IMG/VR virus record: IMGVR_UViG_3300033143_003700
Location: 1 to 23,432 of that record
Direction: 5' to 3' (one strand)
Source of the DNA: a virus
Length of the DNA: 23,432 nucleotides
The notes under the pieces are model-generated. The model searched no databases. It saw only the letters and a program-made list of their open reading frames with translations, and was not told the DNA's origin. The translations under genes were made by a program, and so were the position numbers. Each line of letters begins with the position of its first letter. Position 1 is the first letter of the stretch. This document shows positions 1 to 4,512 of the stretch, piece by piece.

Positions 1-216
1 GAAGTGGAAGGCGGGGCGTTCGGGATGAAAAACAAAGAGGGGAAAATGATTCAAGGCGGACACAATAGAGGGGCGCACATGACAAAGGATTGTGAAAAGT
101 ACAACACGGCCCAACTCATGGGTTGGAAGGTTTACCGGTTTACAGCAGTATCGATCCGCAACGGAGACGCACTGGAAGTGTGTGAAGAACTGAATAAACA
201 GAGGTTATATTCATAA
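1..216 (+). CDS. Phage PD-(D/E)XK/VRR-NUC-like nuclease, C-terminal part (5' partial)
   Basis: The reading frame is open from base 1, so the gene begins left of the window; the GTG at base 4 is probably an internal codon. The visible end begins EVEGG and continues with GGHNRGAHMTKDCEKYN and then AQLMGWKVYRFT. This matches the pattern of small phage nuclease-like proteins, in which an E-x-E-GG element, a G-[RG]-H segment, a D-x-EKYN segment and a GW-x-V-x-RFT strand form the C-terminal half of a restriction-endonuclease-like fold. The ExE could be the metal-binding E-x-K-type element, but the upstream acidic residue lies outside the window. The likely role is a DNA junction or repair nuclease. 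Only one base separates its stop from the next ATG. The family match is from memory of the motif, and the exact family is uncertain. Confidence 0.6.
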   Translation, partial: EVEGGAFGMKNKEGKMIQGGHNRGAHMTKDCEKYNTAQLMGWKVYRFTAVSIRNGDALEVCEELNKQRLYS

Positions 217-217
217 A

Positions 218-322
218 ATGGAAAACGCAATCAAGCTCTTACAAGACAACGCAACGGATCAACCCTACCATGGTGCTTTCTCTGGGGGCAAGGATTCGGT
301 TGTCATGCAGAGGGTGAATTGA
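218..322 (+). pseudogene. Truncated PP-loop (PAPS reductase-like) gene remnant
   Basis: An ATG one base after the preceding stop encodes only 34 residues, including AFSGGKDSVV (bases 275-304). SGGKDS is the nucleotide-binding PP-loop of the ATP-pyrophosphatase/PAPS-reductase superfamily. Phage members are usually about 200-300 residues, with the motif near residues 20-40, as here. The frame stops at a TGA 12 bases after the end of the DSVV segment. Another open stretch (318-398, ending FEPCPC) lies in a different frame but was not recognised as part of the same family. Only about 160 bp remain before the next real gene, so most of the gene has been lost by deletion. A functional 34-residue peptide is possible but less likely. 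Confidence 0.6.
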
Positions 323-427
323 AAAAGTTAGATGGGCAGTGGGCAAGCTAGTTGTGCCTCATCCAACCAAGGATGAATTCGAGCCATGTCCTTGTTAAAG
401 AAAGTATATCTCAAAAAGGTACGATAA

Positions 428-487
428 ATGAAAGCACAGGGACGTTACGGATATAAACAGCTTTTGGGAAAAGGAGGTAAAGGATGA
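428..487 (+). CDS. Mini-ORF (19 aa), possible coupling leader
   Basis: ATG 428 opens a 19-codon frame rich in Gly and Lys (ending LLGKGGKG). Its TGA overlaps the ATG of the next gene as ATGA (484-487), and the next gene's AGGAGG (475-480) lies inside it. It has no strong ribosome-binding site of its own. It may be a translationally coupled leader, the remnant of a longer gene, or chance. Confidence 0.25.
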   Translation: MKAQGRYGYKQLLGKGGKG

Positions 488-897
488 AACGAGTAAGTGG
501 TCAGGCAAACTTAATGTGGACGGTAGAACTACCGGATAAATTTCAGCATACAGATGAAGGTTATGCAGAAGATCCCGCCATAGGGGCGGTCTTAGAATTT
601 ATTTCGCAGATGGGAAAGGTTTGGTGCTTTGGCGACAACGAAGAACCTGCGGCAGTTTTTACCGAAATGCACGAAGAAGAGTTTGAAATAGAAGATGACG
701 ACAGAGATCCGAAAAAAGATTATGCAAAATGCAAATCATGTAAAGCAAAAATCTTTTTCATAGAGACATCAAAAGGAAAGCAGATGCCTATTGATGCAGA
801 TCCGGACGAAAAAGGAAACATAGAAATAGATGGGTTGAAATACAGATCGCATTTCGCAACATGTCCGCAAGCAAAGGAATGGAGAAAAGGCAAGTGA
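484..897 (+). CDS. Small phage protein with C-terminal zinc-ribbon-like motif
   Basis: The 137-residue product has a strong AGGAGG about 8 bases before ATG 484. The N-terminal half contains a long acidic stretch (about residues 55-77: EMHEEEFEIEDDDRD). The C-terminal third contains C-x2-C (KCKSCKAKI), then KGKQMPIDADPD, then YRSHFATCP. This CxxC...HxxxC arrangement, with an intervening 'K-x-MP-[IL]-DA-x-PD' segment, recurs in small phage and prophage proteins of unknown function and probably binds zinc. The function is unknown; a nucleic-acid or protein-binding accessory role is inferred only from the motif. Its stop overlaps the next gene's GTG as GTGA (894-897), indicating coupled translation. 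Confidence 0.75.
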   Translation: MKRVSGQANLMWTVELPDKFQHTDEGYAEDPAIGAVLEFISQMGKVWCFGDNEEPAAVFTEMHEEEFEIEDDDRDPKKDYAKCKSCKAKIFFIETSKGKQMPIDADPDEKGNIEIDGLKYRSHFATCPQAKEWRKGK

Positions 898-1358
898 AAC
901 ACGATTACTACAAAGAGGACAAGCGAGTCTGTGGAAATTGCAAACACCTAGTCCTCCGAGACGAAAACCGCAATCCCCCCGAAGGTTGGGGAAGGGACGA
1001 CAGGTGGGATAAAAAAGGATACGATAGCGCCTGCTTGTGCGGGCTAGACATGAAGCACAGAACGACGGATCAAAGCTGTAAACACTGGGTAGACGAAAGG
1101 CAAAGGAGGCGTGCGGAAATGGACTGTAGAGAAATCGAATTCGAAGTGATCGACGAAGCGAATCGATGTATTGAGATCAAAACACTTAGTGTCGCCAAGG
1201 AAGAGATCTTGGATCTTACGGATGACGCTTTTGATTTTGGTATGGATCGTGAAATCATAAGAACTTGCATCTTGAGAACAACAGACTTCACTGTTCACGT
1301 GGTCGGGTCAACCTGGGATGTCATCGAAAAGCTTTATTCAAAACTAGGCATCAGGTAG
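894..1358 (+). CDS. Cys-rich small protein, possibly fused to a second domain
   Basis: GTG 894 (GTGA overlap with the previous stop) was chosen; GGAG lies about 10 bases upstream. ATG 879 in the same frame is the alternative. The N-terminal half holds CGNCKH (about residues 11-16), then CLCG and CKHW, a four-to-five cysteine pattern shared in outline with three neighbours (2155, 2742, 3504). The C-terminal half, from MDCREIEFEV on, has no cysteine pattern and was not recognised. An in-frame ATG at 1119, preceded by AAGGAGG (1103-1109) at about 9 bases, could start an independent 80-residue protein. The join coincides with a 23-base segment duplicated just after this gene, so this may be a fusion of two genes. 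The function is unknown; zinc binding is an inference. Confidence 0.7.
   Translation: MKHDYYKEDKRVCGNCKHLVLRDENRNPPEGWGRDDRWDKKGYDSACLCGLDMKHRTTDQSCKHWVDERQRRRAEMDCREIEFEVIDEANRCIEIKTLSVAKEEILDLTDDAFDFGMDREIIRTCILRTTDFTVHVVGSTWDVIEKLYSKLGIR
1088..1110 (+). repeat. 23-bp direct repeat, copy 1 (contains AGGAGG)
   Basis: This segment matches 1354-1376 at 22 of 23 bases and includes GTAGACGAAAGGCAA followed by AGGAGGC. Here it is coding (WVDERQRR) and ends in an internal Shine-Dalgarno upstream of ATG 1119. Confidence 0.8.
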
Positions 1359-1376
1359 ACGAAAGGCAAGGGAGGC
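1354..1376 (+). repeat. 23-bp direct repeat, copy 2 (ribosome-binding segment)
   Basis: This is the second copy of the 1088-1110 segment, with a single A-to-G difference. It covers the end of the preceding gene and supplies the GGGAGG that serves TTG 1381. The same sequence is coding in copy 1 and mostly intergenic here, which suggests duplication of an end-of-gene plus ribosome-binding module. Confidence 0.8.
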
Positions 1377-1380
1377 TGAT

Positions 1381-1845
1381 TTGAAACTAAAAGAAAAACT
1401 AATTAAGATAAACTCATGTAGTGAGGCTGTTAAATGGATCGGCGGTCGTGGCCTACAAAAAGCCTGGACTGAATGTAACCGGGCAGACTGGATGCTATGG
1501 CTGTGCGGCAAGATGGTTGATAAACCTGGTTGGCCAACGAGACAAAAGCTGGTATTGGTCGCGTGCGATTGTGCTAGTCGTGCTCTGAAATACGTCCCAG
1601 ATGGAGAGGACAGACCACGAAAAGCAATCGAAACAGCAAGAGCATGGACCAAAGGAAGAGCGACAATAGAACAAGTAAGAGATGCTGCTGCTGCTGCTGA
1701 TGCTGTTTATGCTGCTGCTGCTGATGCTGTTTATGCTGCTGATGCTGCTGCAAGAAAAAAAGAACTGAAAATCATGGCCAACATGATTCGGAGAAAAATC
1801 AAAGTGCCGAAAACTTTGGTGTTGGGGAGGTGCAAAGATGACTGA
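1381..1845 (+). CDS. Imm-5-like domain protein with Ala-rich repeats
   Basis: This 154-residue protein probably starts at TTG 1381, with GGGAGG (1370-1375) five bases upstream. The N-terminal half includes GGRGLQKAWTECNRADWMLW. It is followed by a CDCASRALKYVPDGEDRPRK stretch and then AIETARAWTKGRAT. The 'CAxRxLxxxxxxDxRPRxAIExARAWxxGxAT' pattern is that of the putative immunity (Imm-5-like) domain, which also occurs widely in phage genomes without a toxin partner. After it comes an Ala-rich helix with an eight-residue tandem repeat (AAAADAVY, twice) and a basic tail. No toxin gene is visible nearby, so an immunity role is not supported by context; its phage function is unknown. Its stop overlaps the next start within ATGACTGA. 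Confidence 0.65.
   Translation: MKLKEKLIKINSCSEAVKWIGGRGLQKAWTECNRADWMLWLCGKMVDKPGWPTRQKLVLVACDCASRALKYVPDGEDRPRKAIETARAWTKGRATIEQVRDAAAAADAVYAAAADAVYAADAAARKKELKIMANMIRRKIKVPKTLVLGRCKDD
1687..1734 (+). repeat. 24-bp coding tandem repeat (two perfect units)
   Basis: Two identical 24-base units (1687-1710 and 1711-1734) each encode AAAADAVY. They are flanked by further GCT and GAT codons from 1681 to 1749. The tract keeps frame whatever the copy number, so slippage would change protein length without breaking the gene. Confidence 0.9.
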
Positions 1846-1847
1846 CA
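1827..1847 (+). repeat. Translation-start cassette repeat, copy 1
   Basis: Twenty-one bases running from GAGGTGCAAAG through ATGACTGACA are identical at 1827-1847 and 2731-2751. They span the ribosome-binding site, the stop of one gene and the first codons of the next. Shorter versions of the start cassette occur at 2376 and 2557. Confidence 0.85.
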
Positions 1848-2158
1848 GGAAAGACTATGAAACCAAAATGAAAAAGGGGGTCATTTCAAAAACGGATTAT
1901 GCCAAAGGAGAAAAAAAAAGGCTGGCTAAGATGCAAATTCTAGCACTTGATACTGTCACCGATTTAACACCGTTCAAAAAGAAAATTGAAATGTTGAATA
2001 AAATAACATGGGAGCAAGTAAGGCAAGAGCGATTAAAAGAAGAGAAAGCCTTGGAGGACTTCCTCAAGTCAAAGGGCTACGATCTCGACTCTGTGCTTGA
2101 GCAACTCGAAATGAAGCCGTGCATTTGGTGCTGGTTCAAAAGGTGGGTGAGAAGATGA
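1838..2158 (+). CDS. Small charged protein of unknown function
   Basis: This 106-residue product begins MTDRK, the start sequence shared with the genes at 2376, 2557 and 2742. It is Lys/Glu-rich and probably largely helical, with a strongly charged middle (about residues 46-80). It ends with MKPCIWCWFKRWVRR, a CxxC embedded in an aromatic and basic tail. A run of nine A bases (1911-1919) falls inside the gene. The start overlaps the previous stop by eight bases (ATGACTGA), and the stop overlaps the next start as ATGA (2155-2158). No family was recognised. The overlap geometry supports it as a real, co-translated gene. Confidence 0.6.
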   Translation: MTDRKDYETKMKKGVISKTDYAKGEKKRLAKMQILALDTVTDLTPFKKKIEMLNKITWEQVRQERLKEEKALEDFLKSKGYDLDSVLEQLEMKPCIWCWFKRWVRR

Positions 2159-2379
2159 CTTGTGGAAAGTGCCCATGGTTGAAAAAAGGAGGGTGGTGTG
2201 ATCTTGCCGATGGACATGTTGGACTCGACACAAAAGAATGTTCATACCGTCGGTTTTTCCGAGTAATGACACATGCGTACAAGTATCAATCTGATTACAC
2301 GAAAGCGATCGAAAGACGATTGATTGATAATACATATGGTCCGGTCGATTGGTACAAAGACAGGAGGGTTGAAATATGA
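2155..2379 (+). CDS. Small CxxC...C...C protein (Cys-rich family member)
   Basis: ATG 2155 was chosen because it overlaps the previous stop as ATGA; an upstream in-frame ATG at 2119 would overlap more. The 74-residue product begins MTCGKCPWL, followed by WCDL and then KECSYRRFFR. Together these form a four-cysteine pattern (CGxCPW-x-WCDL-x-ECSYR) almost superimposable on that of the gene at 2742. This suggests paralogy and probable metal binding. The C-terminal half is basic and helical. The stop overlaps the next ATG (2376-2379). The function is unknown. Confidence 0.65.
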   Translation: MTCGKCPWLKKGGWCDLADGHVGLDTKECSYRRFFRVMTHAYKYQSDYTKAIERRLIDNTYGPVDWYKDRRVEI

Positions 2380-2564
2380 CTGACAAGAAAAAAACGCTAC
2401 ATATAAAAGCGGCTGCAATTTTCATGGAAGAAGCGTTTGAAGAGGGATTTGCAATGGGCATGGTCTATTATAGACACAAAGGTCAATTGTCTTGGTGGCA
2501 AAACGCATTTCTGAAAAGTGAAGTCAAAAGACGCATAGACGAAATGGAGGCGTCCGATGACTGA
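2376..2564 (+). CDS. Small protein of unknown function (MTDKK start)
   Basis: This 62-residue product has AGGAGG (2362-2367) upstream of ATG 2376 and ATGA coupling to the previous gene. It begins MTDKK like its neighbours. A segment around residues 11-31 (AAAIFMEEAFEEGFAMGMVYY) is amphipathic rather than a clear membrane helix. No cysteine motif or known family was seen. The stop lies inside the next gene's ATGACTGA start (2557-2564). Confidence 0.55.
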   Translation: MTDKKKTLHIKAAAIFMEEAFEEGFAMGMVYYRHKGQLSWWQNAFLKSEVKRRIDEMEASDD

Positions 2565-2745
2565 CAGGAAAACGTGGATGTATGTAAACAAAAGCGTATT
2601 GAATTATGATCACATAATTAAAATATGTGAGGAAAATAAATATGGTGGCGGCACAATGGTTGTTATTCATCAGACCGACGACAAAAAGGAAATCATCGAC
2701 AACACTACGCTTGAAGAGTTTTTTCAAAACGAGGTGCAAAGATGA
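2557..2745 (+). CDS. Small protein of unknown function (MTDRK start)
   Basis: This 62-residue product begins MTDRKTW and has GGAGG (2546-2550) upstream of ATG 2557. It shares the start cassette with 1838 and 2742 and overlaps the previous gene by eight bases. The composition is mixed alpha/beta with a central GGGTMVVIHQT strand-like segment. No known family was recognised. The stop overlaps the next start as ATGA. Support is from ribosome-binding site and operon geometry. Confidence 0.55.
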   Translation: MTDRKTWMYVNKSVLNYDHIIKICEENKYGGGTMVVIHQTDDKKEIIDNTTLEEFFQNEVQR

Positions 2746-2751
2746 CTGACA
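2731..2751 (+). repeat. Translation-start cassette repeat, copy 2
   Basis: This is the second perfect copy of the 21-base segment at 1827-1847. It again supplies the GAGGTG ribosome-binding element and the MTD start codons for a new small gene. Confidence 0.85.
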
Positions 2752-3089
2752 AGACAACGTGCGGGGAATGCCCTTGGACAGATAGGCAATTTTCTCTTAA
2801 CTCACCGGATGGACGTTATGTTTTTTGTGATTTGAATGAAATCCCATGGGCAAGTAATTTGCCAGAGTGTTCTTATCGTAAATCTTTCCGCATCCTTCGC
2901 GACGAAATCAGGCGGTTGAGGGTGGTTGAAGAAGAATTTGAAAGGTTTTTGAATTTGCCCGAAGCCTATGCTTGTTACCATACAAATAAAAAATACATAG
3001 AAAAGGGGTGTACAATGGCTACAAGAGGGGGGCCAAAGCAGGCCAGGACGGGAGCGGGAATCCAGAGCGGCAGTGGGAAATCTTTTTGA
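2742..3089 (+). CDS. Small CxxC...C...C protein (Cys-rich family member)
   Basis: This 115-residue product starts MTDKTTCGECPWTD, then YVFCDLNEIP and PECSYRKSFR. That is the same CGxCPW / CDL / ECSYR order as the gene at 2155, so the two are probable paralogues separated by two unrelated small genes. A charged helix follows (about residues 48-72). The last 25 residues (MATRGGPKQARTGAGIQSGS...) are Gly-rich, basic and different in character. They begin at an in-frame ATG (3015) with AAAAGGGG upstream, so a separate short peptide or a fused remnant is possible. The function is unknown; zinc binding is inferred from the cysteines. Confidence 0.65.
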   Translation: MTDKTTCGECPWTDRQFSLNSPDGRYVFCDLNEIPWASNLPECSYRKSFRILRDEIRRLRVVEEEFERFLNLPEAYACYHTNKKYIEKGCTMATRGGPKQARTGAGIQSGSGKSF

Positions 3090-3125
3090 AAAAGTGGGCT
3101 GACAGGTTCAAATAAGGGAGAAGAA

Positions 3126-3479
3126 ATGAGTGAGATCGAAGCACTCGCAACATACGCCCATGACGCTTGGGCGGGTTGGATGCGACATATGTTCAAGGCA
3201 GAGAACCTTTTTTGTGTACAAAACCAAGACCCGAAACCTCTGTATTTTGAGTTGAGGATTGATGTCAATGATTGCAAAAGATGGACTAGACAAATGAGAA
3301 CCCCCTATGCCGACCTACCAGAGGACGAAAAAGAATCAGACCGAAAAGAAGCACGGAAAATCTTGGGAATATTGGAGGGAGAAAAAACGCTAGATGCTAT
3401 CGATAAACGAATAGACATGGCAAAAAAACGACGGGAAGAAATATGTAAAGAACTTGAAATCAAAAAGGAGGCCAAATGA
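3126..3479 (+). CDS. RyR-domain-like phage protein
   Basis: The 117-residue product starts at ATG 3126 after AGGGAG. It contains AHDAWAGWMRHMF (about residues 11-23). Further on come RWTRQMRTPYADLPEDEKES and DRKEARKIL (about residues 53-80). The 'HDAW...PYADLPEDEKESDR' pattern recurs in phage proteins and resembles the RyR domain (H-x-x-W, then PY-x-x-L-x-x-x-EK-x-x-DR). The C-terminal 40 residues are a Lys/Glu-rich helix. Its function in phages is unknown; a ligand- or nucleotide-binding role is only a suggestion. The stop overlaps a short ATG-initiated frame at 3476. Confidence 0.7.
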   Translation: MSEIEALATYAHDAWAGWMRHMFKAENLFCVQNQDPKPLYFELRIDVNDCKRWTRQMRTPYADLPEDEKESDRKEARKILGILEGEKTLDAIDKRIDMAKKRREEICKELEIKKEAK

Positions 3480-3514
3480 AAATCGAGGATAGGAGGGGGC
3501 GTTATGGAATATAA
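3476..3514 (+). CDS. Mini-ORF (12 aa), possible coupling leader
   Basis: ATG 3476 overlaps the previous stop as ATGA. The 12-codon frame covers the strong AGGAGGGGG (3490-3498) of the next gene and ends 11 bases inside that gene. This is the same arrangement as the mini-ORF at 428. It may carry ribosomes from one gene to the next, or be chance. Confidence 0.22.
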   Translation: MKIEDRRGRYGI

Positions 3515-3713
3515 ACAAGTCAAAGCGGAAGTTGGGTGTCTGGTAAAAATCGGCGCTCTTGTTGAAAAAATGATGCAATGTGGGATATGTAAGCACTACG
3601 AGCAAAGCGAATCAATGTGTGCGAATCCTGCGCATGAACTACCAGAGCACGTTGAGATAACTGAACTATGTGGGCATTGGGCGCTAAACGCCCGGCCGGT
3701 TGTCGAGGATTGA
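3504..3713 (+). CDS. Small CxxC...C...C protein (Cys-rich family member)
   Basis: This 69-residue product has a very strong AGGAGGGGG (3490-3498) before ATG 3504. It contains CGICKHYEQSESMC (starting about residue 25) and later ELCGHWAL. The CGxCKH...C...C-x-HW layout is close to the N-terminal part of the gene at 894 (CGNCKH ... CKHW). A minimal protein from the internal ATGATG (3570-3575) would still contain the whole motif. It is probably zinc-binding; the function is unknown. The next gene starts two bases after its stop. Confidence 0.65.
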   Translation: MEYKQVKAEVGCLVKIGALVEKMMQCGICKHYEQSESMCANPAHELPEHVEITELCGHWALNARPVVED

Positions 3714-3714
3714 G

Positions 3715-3954
3715 ATGGAAAAACAAAAGAAAAAATATGGGCTTGAAGCATGGCTTCCAGATAAGGACGCAGATCCGTACTTTGGGACAGCAAGGGATAT
3801 GGAATTATACAGGTTACACAAAGAGCTTTACTATGTCCTCATTGACAAAGAGAAGGTAATAAAGCAGTTGAGAATTTCAAATATAGGTCTGATTGTATGC
3901 GTATCAATCACGGTGGCTGCAGTAGTTGCTCGGCTGTTTTTGACGCTTGGTTGA
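3715..3954 (+). CDS. Small tail-anchored membrane protein
   Basis: ATG 3715 was chosen over the in-frame TTG 3700, which would overlap the previous gene. The 79-residue product has a charged N-terminal part (MEKQKKKYGLEAWLPDKDAD) and an amphipathic middle. One hydrophobic helix near the C-terminus (about residues 55-77: NIGLIVCVSITVAAVVARLF) ends almost at the protein end. The basic residues before the helix predict a cytoplasmic N-terminus. It is the only clear membrane protein among the small genes. A holin, superinfection-exclusion factor or other envelope role is possible, but it has a single helix and no partner endolysin nearby. Confidence 0.6.
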   Translation: MEKQKKKYGLEAWLPDKDADPYFGTARDMELYRLHKELYYVLIDKEKVIKQLRISNIGLIVCVSITVAAVVARLFLTLG

Positions 3955-3983
3955 ATTGTTCCACGGGTAACAGGGAGGTTGAG

Positions 3984-4031
3984 ATGGCGCTTGAGGGTAT
4001 GGGATACACAGTGATACAGAAGACTCAATAG
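3984..4031 (+). CDS. Mini-ORF (15 aa) in the terS leader
   Basis: ATG 3984 has a good AGGGAGG (3972-3978) and encodes 15 residues ending VIQKTQ. It sits in the only sizeable gap between the accessory genes and terS. The AGGGAGG could pair with CCTCCCT (4061-4067), so it may be part of a leader. The sequence alone does not prove it is translated. Confidence 0.28.
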   Translation: MALEGMGYTVIQKTQ

Positions 4032-4043
4032 GAATAATTTCCC

Positions 4044-4072
4044 TTGACACTCCCCTCCTGCCTCCCTTACCT
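4044..4072 (+). promoter_or_regulatory. Weak promoter candidate before terS
   Basis: TTGACA (4044-4049) is a perfect sigma-70 -35 hexamer. At 17 bases spacing the -10 would be TTACCT (4067-4072), a poor match. The interval is an almost pure pyrimidine tract (CTCCCCTCCTGCCTCCCTT) containing two CCTCC elements complementary to Shine-Dalgarno sequences. A start here would serve the packaging and structural genes, but the -10 is unconvincing. Confidence 0.22.
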
Positions 4073-4080
4073 TGGAAGAC

Positions 4081-4512
4081 GTGGCTAAAAAAAAAGGGAC
4101 ACTAACAGAAAAACAAAAGACTTTTGTTCGCAATCTACCGACAGCAGGGTCCGCAACAGAAGCGGCCAGGATAGCAGGTTATTCAGAACCGGACGTGTAT
4201 TCATCGAGGTTGGTAAATGACAGTAGATACAAGCACGTACAGGACGCTATCAGAAGGCAAGAGGAACGCCTCGACAAAAAAGTCGGCCTTACCCTTGAGG
4301 ACAAAAAAGAGAAGCTCAGGAAGATTGTCAAAGACGGTCCAGACAGGGAAGCCATGACAGCTATCGATCTTGACAACAAGATGGAGGCCGTCTATCTCCA
4401 GAGAACTCAGTCAGAGGATATTGACCCCAGCGACGAACAGCTCTTACAGAAGTATATTAAGAAATTTAACCGGCTTGGCTACGACGTAATCAAGCGGAAG
4501 GACAGGTCTTGA
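4081..4512 (+). CDS. terS: Terminase small subunit
   Basis: GTG 4081 was chosen, with GGAAG four bases upstream; TTG 4072 is the alternative. The 143-residue product begins VAKKKGTLTEKQKTF. The segment LTEKQKTFVRNLPTAGSATE followed by AARIAGYS (about residues 8-35) is the N-terminal helix-turn-helix signature of Terminase_2-type small subunits, which bind the phage packaging site and form a ring. The later part (LDKKVGLTLEDKKEKLRKIV) is a helical oligomerisation region. Location upstream of the large terminase gene, with one GNAT-like and one unknown gene between, supports the call. Nine A bases at codons 3-5 form a homopolymer at the very start. The TGA overlaps the next TTG start as TTGA. 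Confidence 0.8.
   Translation: MAKKKGTLTEKQKTFVRNLPTAGSATEAARIAGYSEPDVYSSRLVNDSRYKHVQDAIRRQEERLDKKVGLTLEDKKEKLRKIVKDGPDREAMTAIDLDNKMEAVYLQRTQSEDIDPSDEQLLQKYIKKFNRLGYDVIKRKDRS

Noticed and set aside
1684-1750. CRISPR-like or non-coding repeat
   Set aside because: The short GCT/GAT repeats keep the reading frame of an Ala-rich protein and have no spacers.
1381-1845. Toxin-immunity pair
   Set aside because: The domain resembles an immunity family, but no adjacent toxin-like gene was seen on either side.
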